From Lachnospiraceae bacterium (GTDB taxonomy: Bacteria > Bacillota > Clostridia > Lachnospirales > Lachnospiraceae), in NCBI GenBank assembly GCA_017404585.1, contig JAFRCB010000060.1, forward strand, positions 1 to 10,557: a stretch of 10,557 bases of DNA, in the 5' to 3' direction. The notes under the pieces are model-generated. The model had not been told where the DNA came from and made no database searches. It saw nothing but the letters and a program-made list of their open reading frames with translations. This document shows positions 1-5,696 of the stretch, one piece after another (the stretch's first letter is position 1; the number at the start of each line of letters is the position of its first letter). Both the position numbers and the translations under genes were made by a program.

Positions 1-2
1 CA

Positions 3-1310
3 AAGGCTGCCGAGGAAGGCGTTCTTTTCGCAGGTATCGTGAACGACAAGCACCGTGCAGCCGGAAGAGGCGGCACAGGTGCGGTCATGGGATCCAAAAA
101 TCTCAAGGCAATTGCTGTTAAGGGAACGAAATCGATCAAGGTGGCTCATCCTGAAGCATTCTTCAAGGTCTGTGCGGATGCCAGAGCTCAGCTCGCGGCT
201 CATCCGGTCACAGGCACCGGTCTCGGACAGCTGGGCACCATGATCCTGGTCAATATTGTCAACAGTGTCGGCGGACTTCCGGTCAACAACGGACGTGACG
301 GCGCTGTCTACCCGCAGGCTGATGATATTTCCGGCGAGACACTGGCGGCAAGACATCTTATCCGCAACAAAGGGTGTTTCGGTTGCTCGATCGGATGCGG
401 CAGACTGGTTGATATCGCTTCCGGTGCTTTCAAGTCCAGAGGTGAAGGTCCCGAATACGAAGCCGGCTGGTCCTTCGGCGCGGACTGCGGCGTAAGTGAT
501 ATCGGCGCGGTATGTAAGGCCAACTTCCTGTGCAACCAGTATGGTCTCGATCCGATCACGATGGGTGCTACAGTGGCATGTGCCATGGAGCTTTTCGAAA
601 TGGGCTGCATTAAAGAGGAGGAGATAGGATTCCCGCTCCGTTTCGGCGATGCTCAGGCGATGGTCGATGCGACCGAGATGACCTGCAAGGGCGAAGGCTT
701 CGGCAAGATTTTAGGACTCGGTTCTTATCGTATGGCAGAGAAGTACGGTCATCCGGAACTGTCAATGTCCGTCAAGAAACAGGAGATGCCGGCTTACGAC
801 GGCCGTGCGATCCAGGGTATCGGTCTTAACTATGCTACCTCCAACAGAGGCGGCTGCCACGTCAGAGGCTACATGATTTCTCCTGAGGTACTTGGTATTC
901 CTATGGCCATGGATCCGCTCGTGACAGAGAACAAGGCTTCCATGCTCAAGGTCTTCCAGGACCTGACGGCTCTGTGCGACTCTTCAGGTATCTGTCTGTT
1001 CACGACATTCGGTCAGGGACTTCCGGAGATTGCCGCGATGCTCCGCGAGGCCTGCGGATGGGAAGAATCGGATGAAGATATCCTGTTGAAGGGCGAGCGC
1101 ATCTGGAACCTGGAGAAGAAGTTCAATATCGTAGCGGGCGTTGAGAAGGATACGCTTCCGCCGCGTCTTCTCAGGGAAAAGCTGCCGAGTGGACCTGCTG
1201 AAGGAAGAGTCAGCCAGCTGCAGACCATGCTCAAAGAATACTATGCTGTCCGCGGATGGGATACCGAGGGTATTCCGACCAAAGAAAAGGATGCTGAGCT
1301 GGGCCTTTAA
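3..1310 (+). CDS. aor: Tungsten-containing aldehyde:ferredoxin oxidoreductase, C-terminal part (5' truncated by window edge)
   Basis: Catalytic subunit that oxidises aldehydes to carboxylates at a tungsten bis-pyranopterin site, passing two electrons to a [4Fe-4S] cluster. The frame is open from the first bases, so the gene starts upstream; the GTG at 39 is internal. About 435 residues are present against roughly 600 for the family, so the N-terminal pterin-binding domain is missing. Visible family marks: the RAAGRGGTGAVMGSKNLKAI block (from about position 54); cluster ligands CFGCSIGC at 375-398; the pterin-loop motifs NQYGLD (534-551) and DSSGIC (978-995), the latter carrying the fourth cluster cysteine at 993; and an RGGCH segment near 847-861. 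It is the first visible gene of a run continuing into a MoaD-like gene and NuoE/F/G-like genes, which suggests that its electrons go to NAD+ rather than to ferredoxin alone. The family is certain; the substrate range cannot be read from sequence. Confidence 0.95.
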   Translation, partial: KAAEEGVLFAGIVNDKHRAAGRGGTGAVMGSKNLKAIAVKGTKSIKVAHPEAFFKVCADARAQLAAHPVTGTGLGQLGTMILVNIVNSVGGLPVNNGRDGAVYPQADDISGETLAARHLIRNKGCFGCSIGCGRLVDIASGAFKSRGEGPEYEAGWSFGADCGVSDIGAVCKANFLCNQYGLDPITMGATVACAMELFEMGCIKEEEIGFPLRFGDAQAMVDATEMTCKGEGFGKILGLGSYRMAEKYGHPELSMSVKKQEMPAYDGRAIQGIGLNYATSNRGGCHVRGYMISPEVLGIPMAMDPLVTENKASMLKVFQDLTALCDSSGICLFTTFGQGLPEIAAMLREACGWEESDEDILLKGERIWNLEKKFNIVAGVEKDTLPPRLLREKLPSGPAEGRVSQLQTMLKEYYAVRGWDTEGIPTKEKDAELGL

Positions 1311-1347
1311 GCGTATAATTATCATAAAGTGAGTTGATGAATCGGTT

Positions 1348-1367
1348 AGGAGCGGCTTGCCGCTCCT
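1348..1367 (+). other. Perfect 8-bp stem hairpin between aor and moaD-like gene
   Basis: AGGAGCGG (1348-1355), loop CTTG, CCGCTCCT (1360-1367), with a possible extra G-U pair. No T-run follows, so it is not a canonical rho-independent terminator. It lies in the 81-bp gap inside the operon. It could be a 3' stabiliser or processing site that lets the aor message accumulate above the downstream genes, or a weak attenuator. The structure is seen; the role is inferred. Confidence 0.5.
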
Positions 1368-1391
1368 GCCTGATTATGGGGGCCTAAGATC

Positions 1392-1676
1392 ATGATCGTT
1401 AAATTTTTCGCATATTACAGAGATCCCGACTTTGCAGGCTGTAAGGAAATGCAGTGGCCGGAAGAAGCCGGCTCTGTCTACGAACTATGTCATCAGATTT
1501 CGGACCGCTTCGGAGCGAAATTTCGGAATGAACTGCTGACGCCCGACGGAGAGGCGGTTTCGGAGAGATCAATTATCCTGGTCAACGGGCGCCGCATTGA
1601 GTTCCTGAACGGTATCCATACAGCCCTTAAAGAGACTGATACAGTACAGGTATTCCCTGTCGTTGCGGGAGGGTAA
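1392..1676 (+). CDS. MoaD/ThiS-family sulfur-carrier protein, AOR-associated
   Basis: Small ubiquitin-fold protein of 94 residues ending in Gly-Gly (VFPVVAGG), the C-terminal tail that is adenylated and thiocarboxylated in MoaD and ThiS. It begins MIVKFFAYYRD, a typical first beta strand, and contains the SIILVNGRRIEFLNG strand-turn and an ETDTVQVFP segment preceding the tail, all as in MoaD relatives. In MoaD proteins the thiocarboxylate donates the dithiolene sulfur of molybdopterin. MoaD-like genes often sit next to AOR genes, where they are thought to serve the tungstopterin. A weak G-rich stretch (GGGGG, about 1378-1382) precedes the ATG at a suitable distance. No MoaE, MoeB or other cofactor genes are visible, so the rest of that pathway must be elsewhere. 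The family call is firm; dedication to tungsten is inferred from context. Confidence 0.88.
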   Translation: MIVKFFAYYRDPDFAGCKEMQWPEEAGSVYELCHQISDRFGAKFRNELLTPDGEAVSERSIILVNGRRIEFLNGIHTALKETDTVQVFPVVAGG

Positions 1677-1699
1677 ATGCATATCGGCGTTTAACAGTC

Positions 1700-1733
1700 A
1701 CAGTATCAGAGTATTCCCTGCCGCCTGCAGGGA
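1700..1733 (+). repeat. Imperfect echo of the moaD-like 3' end, containing a hairpin
   Basis: The stretch at 1700-1720 repeats the segment just before the moaD-like stop (ACAGTACAGGTATTCCCTG, 1641-1659) with only two single-base insertions, including a 10-base identity GTATTCCCTG (1650-1659 and 1711-1720). In frame it would encode RVFPAA against QVFPVV. The second copy also forms a 7-bp hairpin, TCCCTGC (1715-1721), loop CGCCT, GCAGGGA (1727-1733). It may be the relic of a tandem duplication or a structure between cistrons. Confidence 0.45.
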
Positions 1734-1757
1734 TAACAGAAAGGCAGGTATTCACAA

Positions 1758-2225
1758 TTGTCTGTAAGTAAAGAAAAAATCGATGAGATTCTGCATATGT
1801 ATCCTGCCGACCGGCACTACAGCCTGGCAATCATGCAGGACATGCAGCATGAATTCCAGTATATTCCCAGAGAAGGACTGGAGGCATTGGCGGTTTACCT
1901 GGGCGTGCCGCTGTCCTCTCTTTATTCGATGGCTACGTTCTATAAGGCCCTGTCTCTTAAGCCGAAGGGCAGACATATCATCAAGTTGTGCGACGGGACC
2001 GCATGTCATATCCGCGGATCCATGACGCTTGTCGAGGGTGTGACCAGAGTTCTCGGCATATCCGACGGAGAGACCACAGAGGACGGACTCTTCAGCCTTG
2101 AGCTTGTGAACTGTCTGGGTTCCTGCGCGCTTGCGCCTGTTATGGTCGTGGACGACACGTATTACGGGAAAATGACCATGGAGAAACTTCCGGGTGTTTT
2201 GGAGTCTTATAGAAAGGAGGGATAA
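1758..2225 (+). CDS. NuoE-like [2Fe-2S] subunit (24-kDa type, HydC/BfuC-like)
   Basis: Thioredoxin-fold ferredoxin subunit of 155 residues that carries one [2Fe-2S] cluster and partners a NuoF-like flavin subunit. An N-terminal helical region (residues 1-65, with SLYSMATFYK as in NuoE) precedes the cluster domain. The four ligands are at the expected spacing: C78 and C83 (LCDGTACHIRG), then C119 and C123 (NCLGSCALAP). The start chosen is TTG at 1758; an AGAAAGGCAGG purine stretch ends about 9 bases upstream, and no ATG in frame gives a full-length protein. It ends 3 bp before the next gene, whose ribosome binding site lies in its last codons. Equivalent subunits occur in complex I, bifurcating [FeFe]-hydrogenases and BamGHI-like modules. 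Here the neighbouring AOR defines the likely electron donor. Confidence 0.93.
   Translation: MSVSKEKIDEILHMYPADRHYSLAIMQDMQHEFQYIPREGLEALAVYLGVPLSSLYSMATFYKALSLKPKGRHIIKLCDGTACHIRGSMTLVEGVTRVLGISDGETTEDGLFSLELVNCLGSCALAPVMVVDDTYYGKMTMEKLPGVLESYRKEG
2212..2219 (+). promoter_or_regulatory. Strong Shine-Dalgarno for nuoF-like gene
   Basis: GAAAGGAG lies in the sequence AAAGGAGG ending at 2220, eight bases before the ATG at 2229. It overlaps the last codons of the nuoE-like gene, which favours coupled translation of the two subunits. Confidence 0.8.
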
Positions 2226-2228
2226 CAG

Positions 2229-4025
2229 ATGAAAACTGTTCGCATATGCTGCGGTACGGGCTGTCTTGCAAATGGCAGTGCTAAAGTCGCAGATGAATTC
2301 GAGCGTCTCCTTGGCCAGGGTGATTTTGATGCAAATGTCGAATGCGATATCAAACGAACCGGCTGCAACGGTTTCTGCGAGAACGGACCGCTTGTCACGA
2401 TCCTTCCTGACGAGATTTCCTATTACCACGTAAAAGTATCCGACGTAAAAGACATTCTCGAAAAGACGGTCAGGAACGGAGAGCTTATTAAAAAGCTCCT
2501 TTACAAGAATGATAAAGGTGAGTTCGTAAAGAGCCAGGATGAAAATCCGTTCTACGCGCCTCAGATGAAGATCGCGCTCAGGAACATCGGAAAAATCGAC
2601 CCGTCAGAAATACAGGATTATATTGCGCACGGGGGTTATGAGGGGCTTAAGAAAGCCCTGTCGATGACGCCGGAAGAGATCATCGGAGAGGTGGAAGCTT
2701 CGGGACTTCGGGGTCGCGGCGGAGCCGGTTTCCCGACCGGCCGCAAGTGGCGCACGGCGCTTGGCTATGACAATTTCCCGAAATACGTAGCCTGTAACGG
2801 TGATGAGGGAGACCCGGGTGCGTTCATGGACAGATCCATTCTCGAAGGTGACCCGCACAGCGTGGTCGAGGGACTTGCGATCTGTGCGCTGGCTATCGGT
2901 GCGCAGCAGGGTTACCTGTATATCCGTGACGAGTATAATCTCGCAGTGCATAATGTGAAGCGGGCTCTCGCGGATGCCGAAAAGGCCGGATTCATCGGCG
3001 ACAATATCTGCGGCAGCGGCAGAAAGCTGCATCTTGAAGTGGTCCGGGGCGGCGGCGCTTTTGTCTGCGGTGAGTCAACTGCTCTTATGCAGTCCGTTGA
3101 GGGCAAGGTTGGAGAACCGCGCGCGAAATACATTCGTTCCGTTCAGAGAGGCCTGTGGGATCAGCCGACCGTTCTAAACAATGTTGAGACGCTTGCCAAT
3201 GTCCCGTATATCATCAGCCACGGTGGAGCGGCCTATGCCGCCGTCGGAACGGAAAAGAGCAAGGGCACCAAGGTATTTGCCATGGTCGGCAAGGTCAACC
3301 GGACCGGTCTTGTAGAAGTCCCAATGGGGACCACTCTCCGGACCCTAATATTCGAGATCGGCGGCGGTCTGAAGGGCGGCCGTCCGTTCAAGGCAGTGCA
3401 GACCGGCGGACCGTCGGGCGGCTGTATACCGGAAAGCCTGCTCGATCTTCCCGTGGATTTTGATACGCTGAAGGAATACGGAGCCATGATGGGCTCGGGC
3501 GGTATGATTGTTATGGATGACCGCAGCTGTATGGTCGATGTGGCAAGATATTATGTCAATTTCCTGTGCGGCGAATCCTGCGGAAAGTGTACGCCCTGCC
3601 GTGAAGGACTCAAGCAGATGCTGGCGATCCTGACCGATATATGCGAAGGCCGCGGCAAAATGGAAGATCTGGATCTTCTTGAGGCTCTGGGTGAGACGAT
3701 GATCGACTGCTCGCTCTGCGCCCTCGGAAAATCCGCGCCGAATCCGGTGCTTACGACCCTCAAGTATTTCAGAGATGAGTATGAAGCGCATATTCTGGAA
3801 CATCGCTGTCCTGCCGGAGTCTGTAAAGCGCTTACCTCGTTCAGGATCGATCCGGATGTCTGCAGAGGGTGTACTTCCTGCGCGAGAGCATGTCCTGCCG
3901 GAGCAATCAGCGGAACAGTCAAGAAGCCTCACAGCATTGATCCCGCTAAGTGTATTTCCTGCGGAAGCTGCCGCGAGGCGTGTCGTTTCGATGCAGTGCT
4001 CACAGAAGGGAGGCGGACAAAATGA
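2229..4025 (+). CDS. NuoF-like NADH/FMN subunit with N-terminal [2Fe-2S] and C-terminal 2[4Fe-4S] domains (HydB/BfuB-like)
   Basis: Flavin subunit of 598 residues where NAD(H) reacts. Domains in order: a thioredoxin-like [2Fe-2S] domain (C7, C12, C46, C50); the NuoF Rossmann/FMN core with SGLRGRGGAGFPTGRKW (158-174), NGDEGDPGAFMDR (190-202), the GGGAFVCGESTAL loop (274-286) and NNVET (317-321); an SLBB-type region (~345-410); the NuoF [4Fe-4S] site CGKCTPC (C451, C454, C457) with C497; then HILEHRCPAGVC (521-532), a conserved His/Cys motif in HydB-type proteins suggested to bind zinc; and two CxxCxxCxxxC ferredoxin motifs (545-555, 575-585). Complex I NuoF lacks the first and last domains, so this is the longer type found in bifurcating hydrogenases and related complexes. 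The stop overlaps the next start as ATGA. NAD+ as partner is established for the family; bifurcation here is inferred. Confidence 0.95.
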   Translation: MKTVRICCGTGCLANGSAKVADEFERLLGQGDFDANVECDIKRTGCNGFCENGPLVTILPDEISYYHVKVSDVKDILEKTVRNGELIKKLLYKNDKGEFVKSQDENPFYAPQMKIALRNIGKIDPSEIQDYIAHGGYEGLKKALSMTPEEIIGEVEASGLRGRGGAGFPTGRKWRTALGYDNFPKYVACNGDEGDPGAFMDRSILEGDPHSVVEGLAICALAIGAQQGYLYIRDEYNLAVHNVKRALADAEKAGFIGDNICGSGRKLHLEVVRGGGAFVCGESTALMQSVEGKVGEPRAKYIRSVQRGLWDQPTVLNNVETLANVPYIISHGGAAYAAVGTEKSKGTKVFAMVGKVNRTGLVEVPMGTTLRTLIFEIGGGLKGGRPFKAVQTGGPSGGCIPESLLDLPVDFDTLKEYGAMMGSGGMIVMDDRSCMVDVARYYVNFLCGESCGKCTPCREGLKQMLAILTDICEGRGKMEDLDLLEALGETMIDCSLCALGKSAPNPVLTTLKYFRDEYEAHILEHRCPAGVCKALTSFRIDPDVCRGCTSCARACPAGAISGTVKKPHSIDPAKCISCGSCREACRFDAVLTEGRRTK

Positions 4026-4771
4026 TCATCAAAATCGATGGGAAAGAATGTACCTGCGAAAAGGGTGAATTTCTGCTGACAGTAGCGCGTCGCAACGGGA
4101 TCCTGATCCCTACGCTGTGCCACCATGACTCTCAGGAAGAGGACATGGGAGCCTGCAGACTCTGTATCGTGGAGGTCAATGATCGGGGCAGAAAGAGCGT
4201 TGTGGTCTCATGTGTGTATCCCGTGAACGGCGAGATCGAAGTGGAGACCAACAGTGATAGAATCGTCCGTGAGCGCAGGATGATCCTCGAGCTTCTGGCA
4301 AAACGTGCACCGGAGAGCTCTGTGATCAAAGAGATGTGCAGCTTCTATGAGGTGCCGGAGATAGAACGGTTCGTCAAAGTCGACGGCGAGAAATGCATCG
4401 TGTGCGGACTGTGTGCCAGAGCGTGCAGCTCACTTTCTGTCGGAGCTATCTCTACCGTGAACCGCGGAATCACGAAGATGATTTCCACGCCGTACGGTGA
4501 TCCCAGCAGTGTCTGCATCGGATGCGGAGCGTGCGCAAAAGTGTGTCCGACGGATGCAATCGAGGTGAAAGAGGACTATTATACCCGAACAATCTGGGGA
4601 AAGACATTTGATCTTGTTCACTGCGCTCGCTGCGGAGCTGTCATAGGAACCAGAGAGCAGATCGAGGAAGCGGCCAGTCGAAGCGGCAATGAGCCGGAGA
4701 CCCTGTGCGATAACTGCCGCAAGGAGCGGATGGCGAAGGTAATGGCCGACACATTCGGCTTTGATGTCTGA
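4022..4771 (+). CDS. Short NuoG-like / HydA-N-terminus-like Fe-S subunit with C-terminal zinc-ribbon-like motif (BfuA-like)
   Basis: Electron-wiring subunit of 249 residues. A plant-type [2Fe-2S] domain (C33, C45, C48, C64; LCHHD...GACRLCIVEV) is followed by two [4Fe-4S] ferredoxin motifs, CIVCGLCARAC (125-135) and CIGCGACAKVC (165-175), and a C-terminal pair CARC (201-204) and CDNC (229-232) that looks like a zinc ribbon or an extra cluster site. The His-Cys3 cluster region between the first two domains of NuoG is absent, as is the large molybdopterin-like or H-cluster domain, so the protein only conducts electrons. An in-frame ATG at 3950 lies deep inside the nuoF-like gene. I prefer the ATG at 4022 because AAGGGAGG (4006-4013) sits 8 bases before it and it overlaps the upstream TGA as ATGA. 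It probably links the AOR cluster to the flavin subunit. Confidence 0.92.
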   Translation: MIIKIDGKECTCEKGEFLLTVARRNGILIPTLCHHDSQEEDMGACRLCIVEVNDRGRKSVVVSCVYPVNGEIEVETNSDRIVRERRMILELLAKRAPESSVIKEMCSFYEVPEIERFVKVDGEKCIVCGLCARACSSLSVGAISTVNRGITKMISTPYGDPSSVCIGCGACAKVCPTDAIEVKEDYYTRTIWGKTFDLVHCARCGAVIGTREQIEEAASRSGNEPETLCDNCRKERMAKVMADTFGFDV

Positions 4772-4779
4772 TGATAATT

Positions 4780-4801
4780 CAAGTCTCGCGAGCGAGACTT
4801 G
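4780..4801 (+). terminator. Terminator-like hairpin after the AOR/Nuo operon, no T-run
   Basis: CAAGTCTCG (4780-4788), loop CGAG, CGAGACTTG (4793-4801): a perfect 9-bp stem starting nine bases after the operon's last stop. It is followed by TGCAAGCAAG rather than T residues, so it would be a poor intrinsic terminator. It may protect the 3' end of the message or work with a Rho-type mechanism. Confidence 0.45.
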
Positions 4802-4838
4802 TGCAAGCAAGAAACAGGCACCTTGGCCTCTCGCCTAC

Positions 4839-4875
4839 GAAAAAAGTGAGTCAGAGGATGCATCCCCTGACTCAC
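4839..4875 (-). terminator. Rho-independent terminator of the DUF4342-like gene
   Basis: Read on the minus strand, GTGAGTCAG, a short palindromic core and CTGACTCAC form a 9-bp stem (arms at 4846-4854 and 4867-4875, with further pairing inside), followed directly by TTTTTT (the A-run at 4840-4845 of the + strand). It begins 22 bases past the stop codon at 4897. Confidence 0.85.
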
Positions 4876-4896
4876 ATGGATCTGTGAGCTGTGATT

Positions 4897-5418
4897 TTAC
4901 TTGTCCTGCTTGTTGTTTCCGTGAATCAGAATGATCGAACCGTCCTTCTTTTCCACTTCGACAGTGCATTTAAGACCGATGGTCGTGATGGTGGCAAGGA
5001 TGACAGCCCATGGTGCAGCCGCGAGGCCGAGGACTGTCCCGATGATACCGACTGTCATCGGCAGGTTCAGAACAACGGTATCGTTTTTGCGGATACGGAT
5101 AAAGGTAACATTGCCATCTTTTACCAGAGCTTTGATTTTTGCCACGATGTCATTTGCCGCGGTCTTTATTTCTTCGGATGTTTCTCCGGCTGCTTTTTCA
5201 AACTCACCGGCTGCAGACTTCAATTCTTCAACGGTGGTCTCGGCAGCTTTCTGGAGCTCATCCAATGCATCTTCGACTGTCTCTTTTTCGGCTTCTTCCG
5301 GGGCAGCCTCTACCGGAGCAGCTTCTTCCGGGACAGCTTCTTCCGAAGCAGCTTCAGCGATGACATCTTCAACTTCAGCGACGATCTCTTCTTCGTTAAT
5401 AATTTTGTTCTCTTCCAT
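4897..5418 (-). CDS. DUF4342-like small acidic protein
   Basis: Protein of 173 residues with two parts. Residues ~1-85 are acidic, Ala/Glu/Pro-rich low complexity (repeats of the APEEA type) running into a probable coiled coil (ELQKAAETTVEELKSAAGEF). Residues ~90-165 resemble DUF4342: a helix followed by IKALVKDGNVTFIRIRKND, LNLPMTVGIIG, a hydrophobic Gly/Ala stretch containing AAPWAVILATI, and KCTVEVEKKDG. The function of that family is unknown to me; the hydrophobic stretch could be a membrane-associated segment or a protein core. An upstream in-frame ATG at 5448 exists, but AAGGAGGG sits about 7 bases before the ATG at 5418, which I therefore choose. The gene stands alone, convergent to the AOR operon, with its own promoter and terminator. 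The family assignment is from memory of conserved wording, so it is moderately sure. Confidence 0.8.
   Translation of the reverse strand: MEENKIINEEEIVAEVEDVIAEAASEEAVPEEAAPVEAAPEEAEKETVEDALDELQKAAETTVEELKSAAGEFEKAAGETSEEIKTAANDIVAKIKALVKDGNVTFIRIRKNDTVVLNLPMTVGIIGTVLGLAAAPWAVILATITTIGLKCTVEVEKKDGSIILIHGNNKQDK
5291..5362 (-). repeat. Degenerate 15-bp coding repeats (APEEA-type) in the DUF4342-like gene
   Basis: On the + strand, variants of GCAGCTTCTTCCGGG recur around 5291-5362, encoding successive acidic EEA/PEEA units. These slippage-prone tandem units probably vary in number between strains and lengthen a disordered acidic tail. Confidence 0.6.
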
Positions 5419-5455
5419 ACTATTTCCCTCCTTACAGGAATACTTCATTGTTTAT

Positions 5456-5483
5456 ATTATAAACGACAGATGCACTAAATCAA
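5456..5483 (-). promoter_or_regulatory. Sigma70-type promoter of the DUF4342-like gene
   Basis: On the minus strand, TTGATT (5483-5478) is followed after 16 bp by a perfect TATAAT (5461-5456), about 38 bp ahead of the chosen ATG at 5418. Confidence 0.65.
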
Positions 5484-5507
5484 TCTGCAAAAAGCATTCT
5501 GTGTTTT

Positions 5508-5536
5508 TATTTGCAATACTTTGCCTGATGCAAATA
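5508..5536. promoter_or_regulatory. Inverted repeat TATTTGCA-N13-TGCAAATA, candidate operator
   Basis: Perfect 8-bp arms at 5508-5515 and 5529-5536 lie midway between the divergent DUF4342-like and alcohol dehydrogenase promoters. With 13 bp between the arms it could bind a dimeric regulator acting on either side. No T-run follows, so it is not a terminator. The role is inferred. Confidence 0.45.
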
Positions 5537-5570
5537 CACAATGACCTATTTATTAATGATAACATACAAA

Positions 5571-5599
5571 TTGAGTGGTAACATGATATATGTTATTGT
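5571..5599 (+). promoter_or_regulatory. Candidate promoter of the Fe-alcohol dehydrogenase gene
   Basis: TTGAGT (5571-5576), 17-bp spacer, TATTGT (5594-5599). A perfect TATAAT at 5604-5609 is an alternative -10, but it lacks a good -35 at normal spacing (ACATGA at 5581). Either way transcription would start near 5606-5617 and give a leader of about 80-90 nt. Confidence 0.4.
5579..5595. promoter_or_regulatory. Palindrome TAACAT-N5-ATGTTA inside the adh promoter, candidate operator
   Basis: Perfect 6-bp arms (5579-5584, 5590-5595) lie in the -35/-10 spacer of the candidate promoter. A third TAACAT half-site lies at 5560-5565, 19 bp upstream in the same orientation. This placement suits a repressor that blocks RNA polymerase, possibly an aldehyde- or redox-responsive one. 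No regulator gene is in the window. Confidence 0.45.
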
Positions 5600-5630
5600 A
5601 AAATATAATTGGTATTGAGCATTTTGTTGC

Positions 5631-5656
5631 GCCGCAGGAAGCCATTCCGCCGCGGC
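5631..5656 (+). other. Leader hairpin upstream of adh
   Basis: GCCGC (5631-5635) pairs with GCGGC (5652-5656) and encloses GGAA/TTCC (5637-5640, 5645-5648) with loop GCCA. It lies in the presumed 5' leader, 24 bases before the ribosome binding site. No T-run follows. It may stabilise the message; a regulatory role is only a possibility. Confidence 0.35.
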
Positions 5657-5696
5657 TGACAATAAAGCAGGAATTTATCAGGAGGAGACAGAGTAT

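Noticed and set aside
1752..2429. Minus-strand open frame of 225 codons opposite the nuoE/nuoF-like junction
   Set aside because: It overlaps two convincing iron-sulfur protein genes and shows no family features or plausible start.
4891..5478. Plus-strand frame of 195 codons opposite the DUF4342-like gene, very rich in Phe, Ser and Cys
   Set aside because: The composition is the complement of acidic Glu/Ala repeats. The minus-strand gene has a promoter, a strong ribosome binding site and a terminator, and this frame has none.
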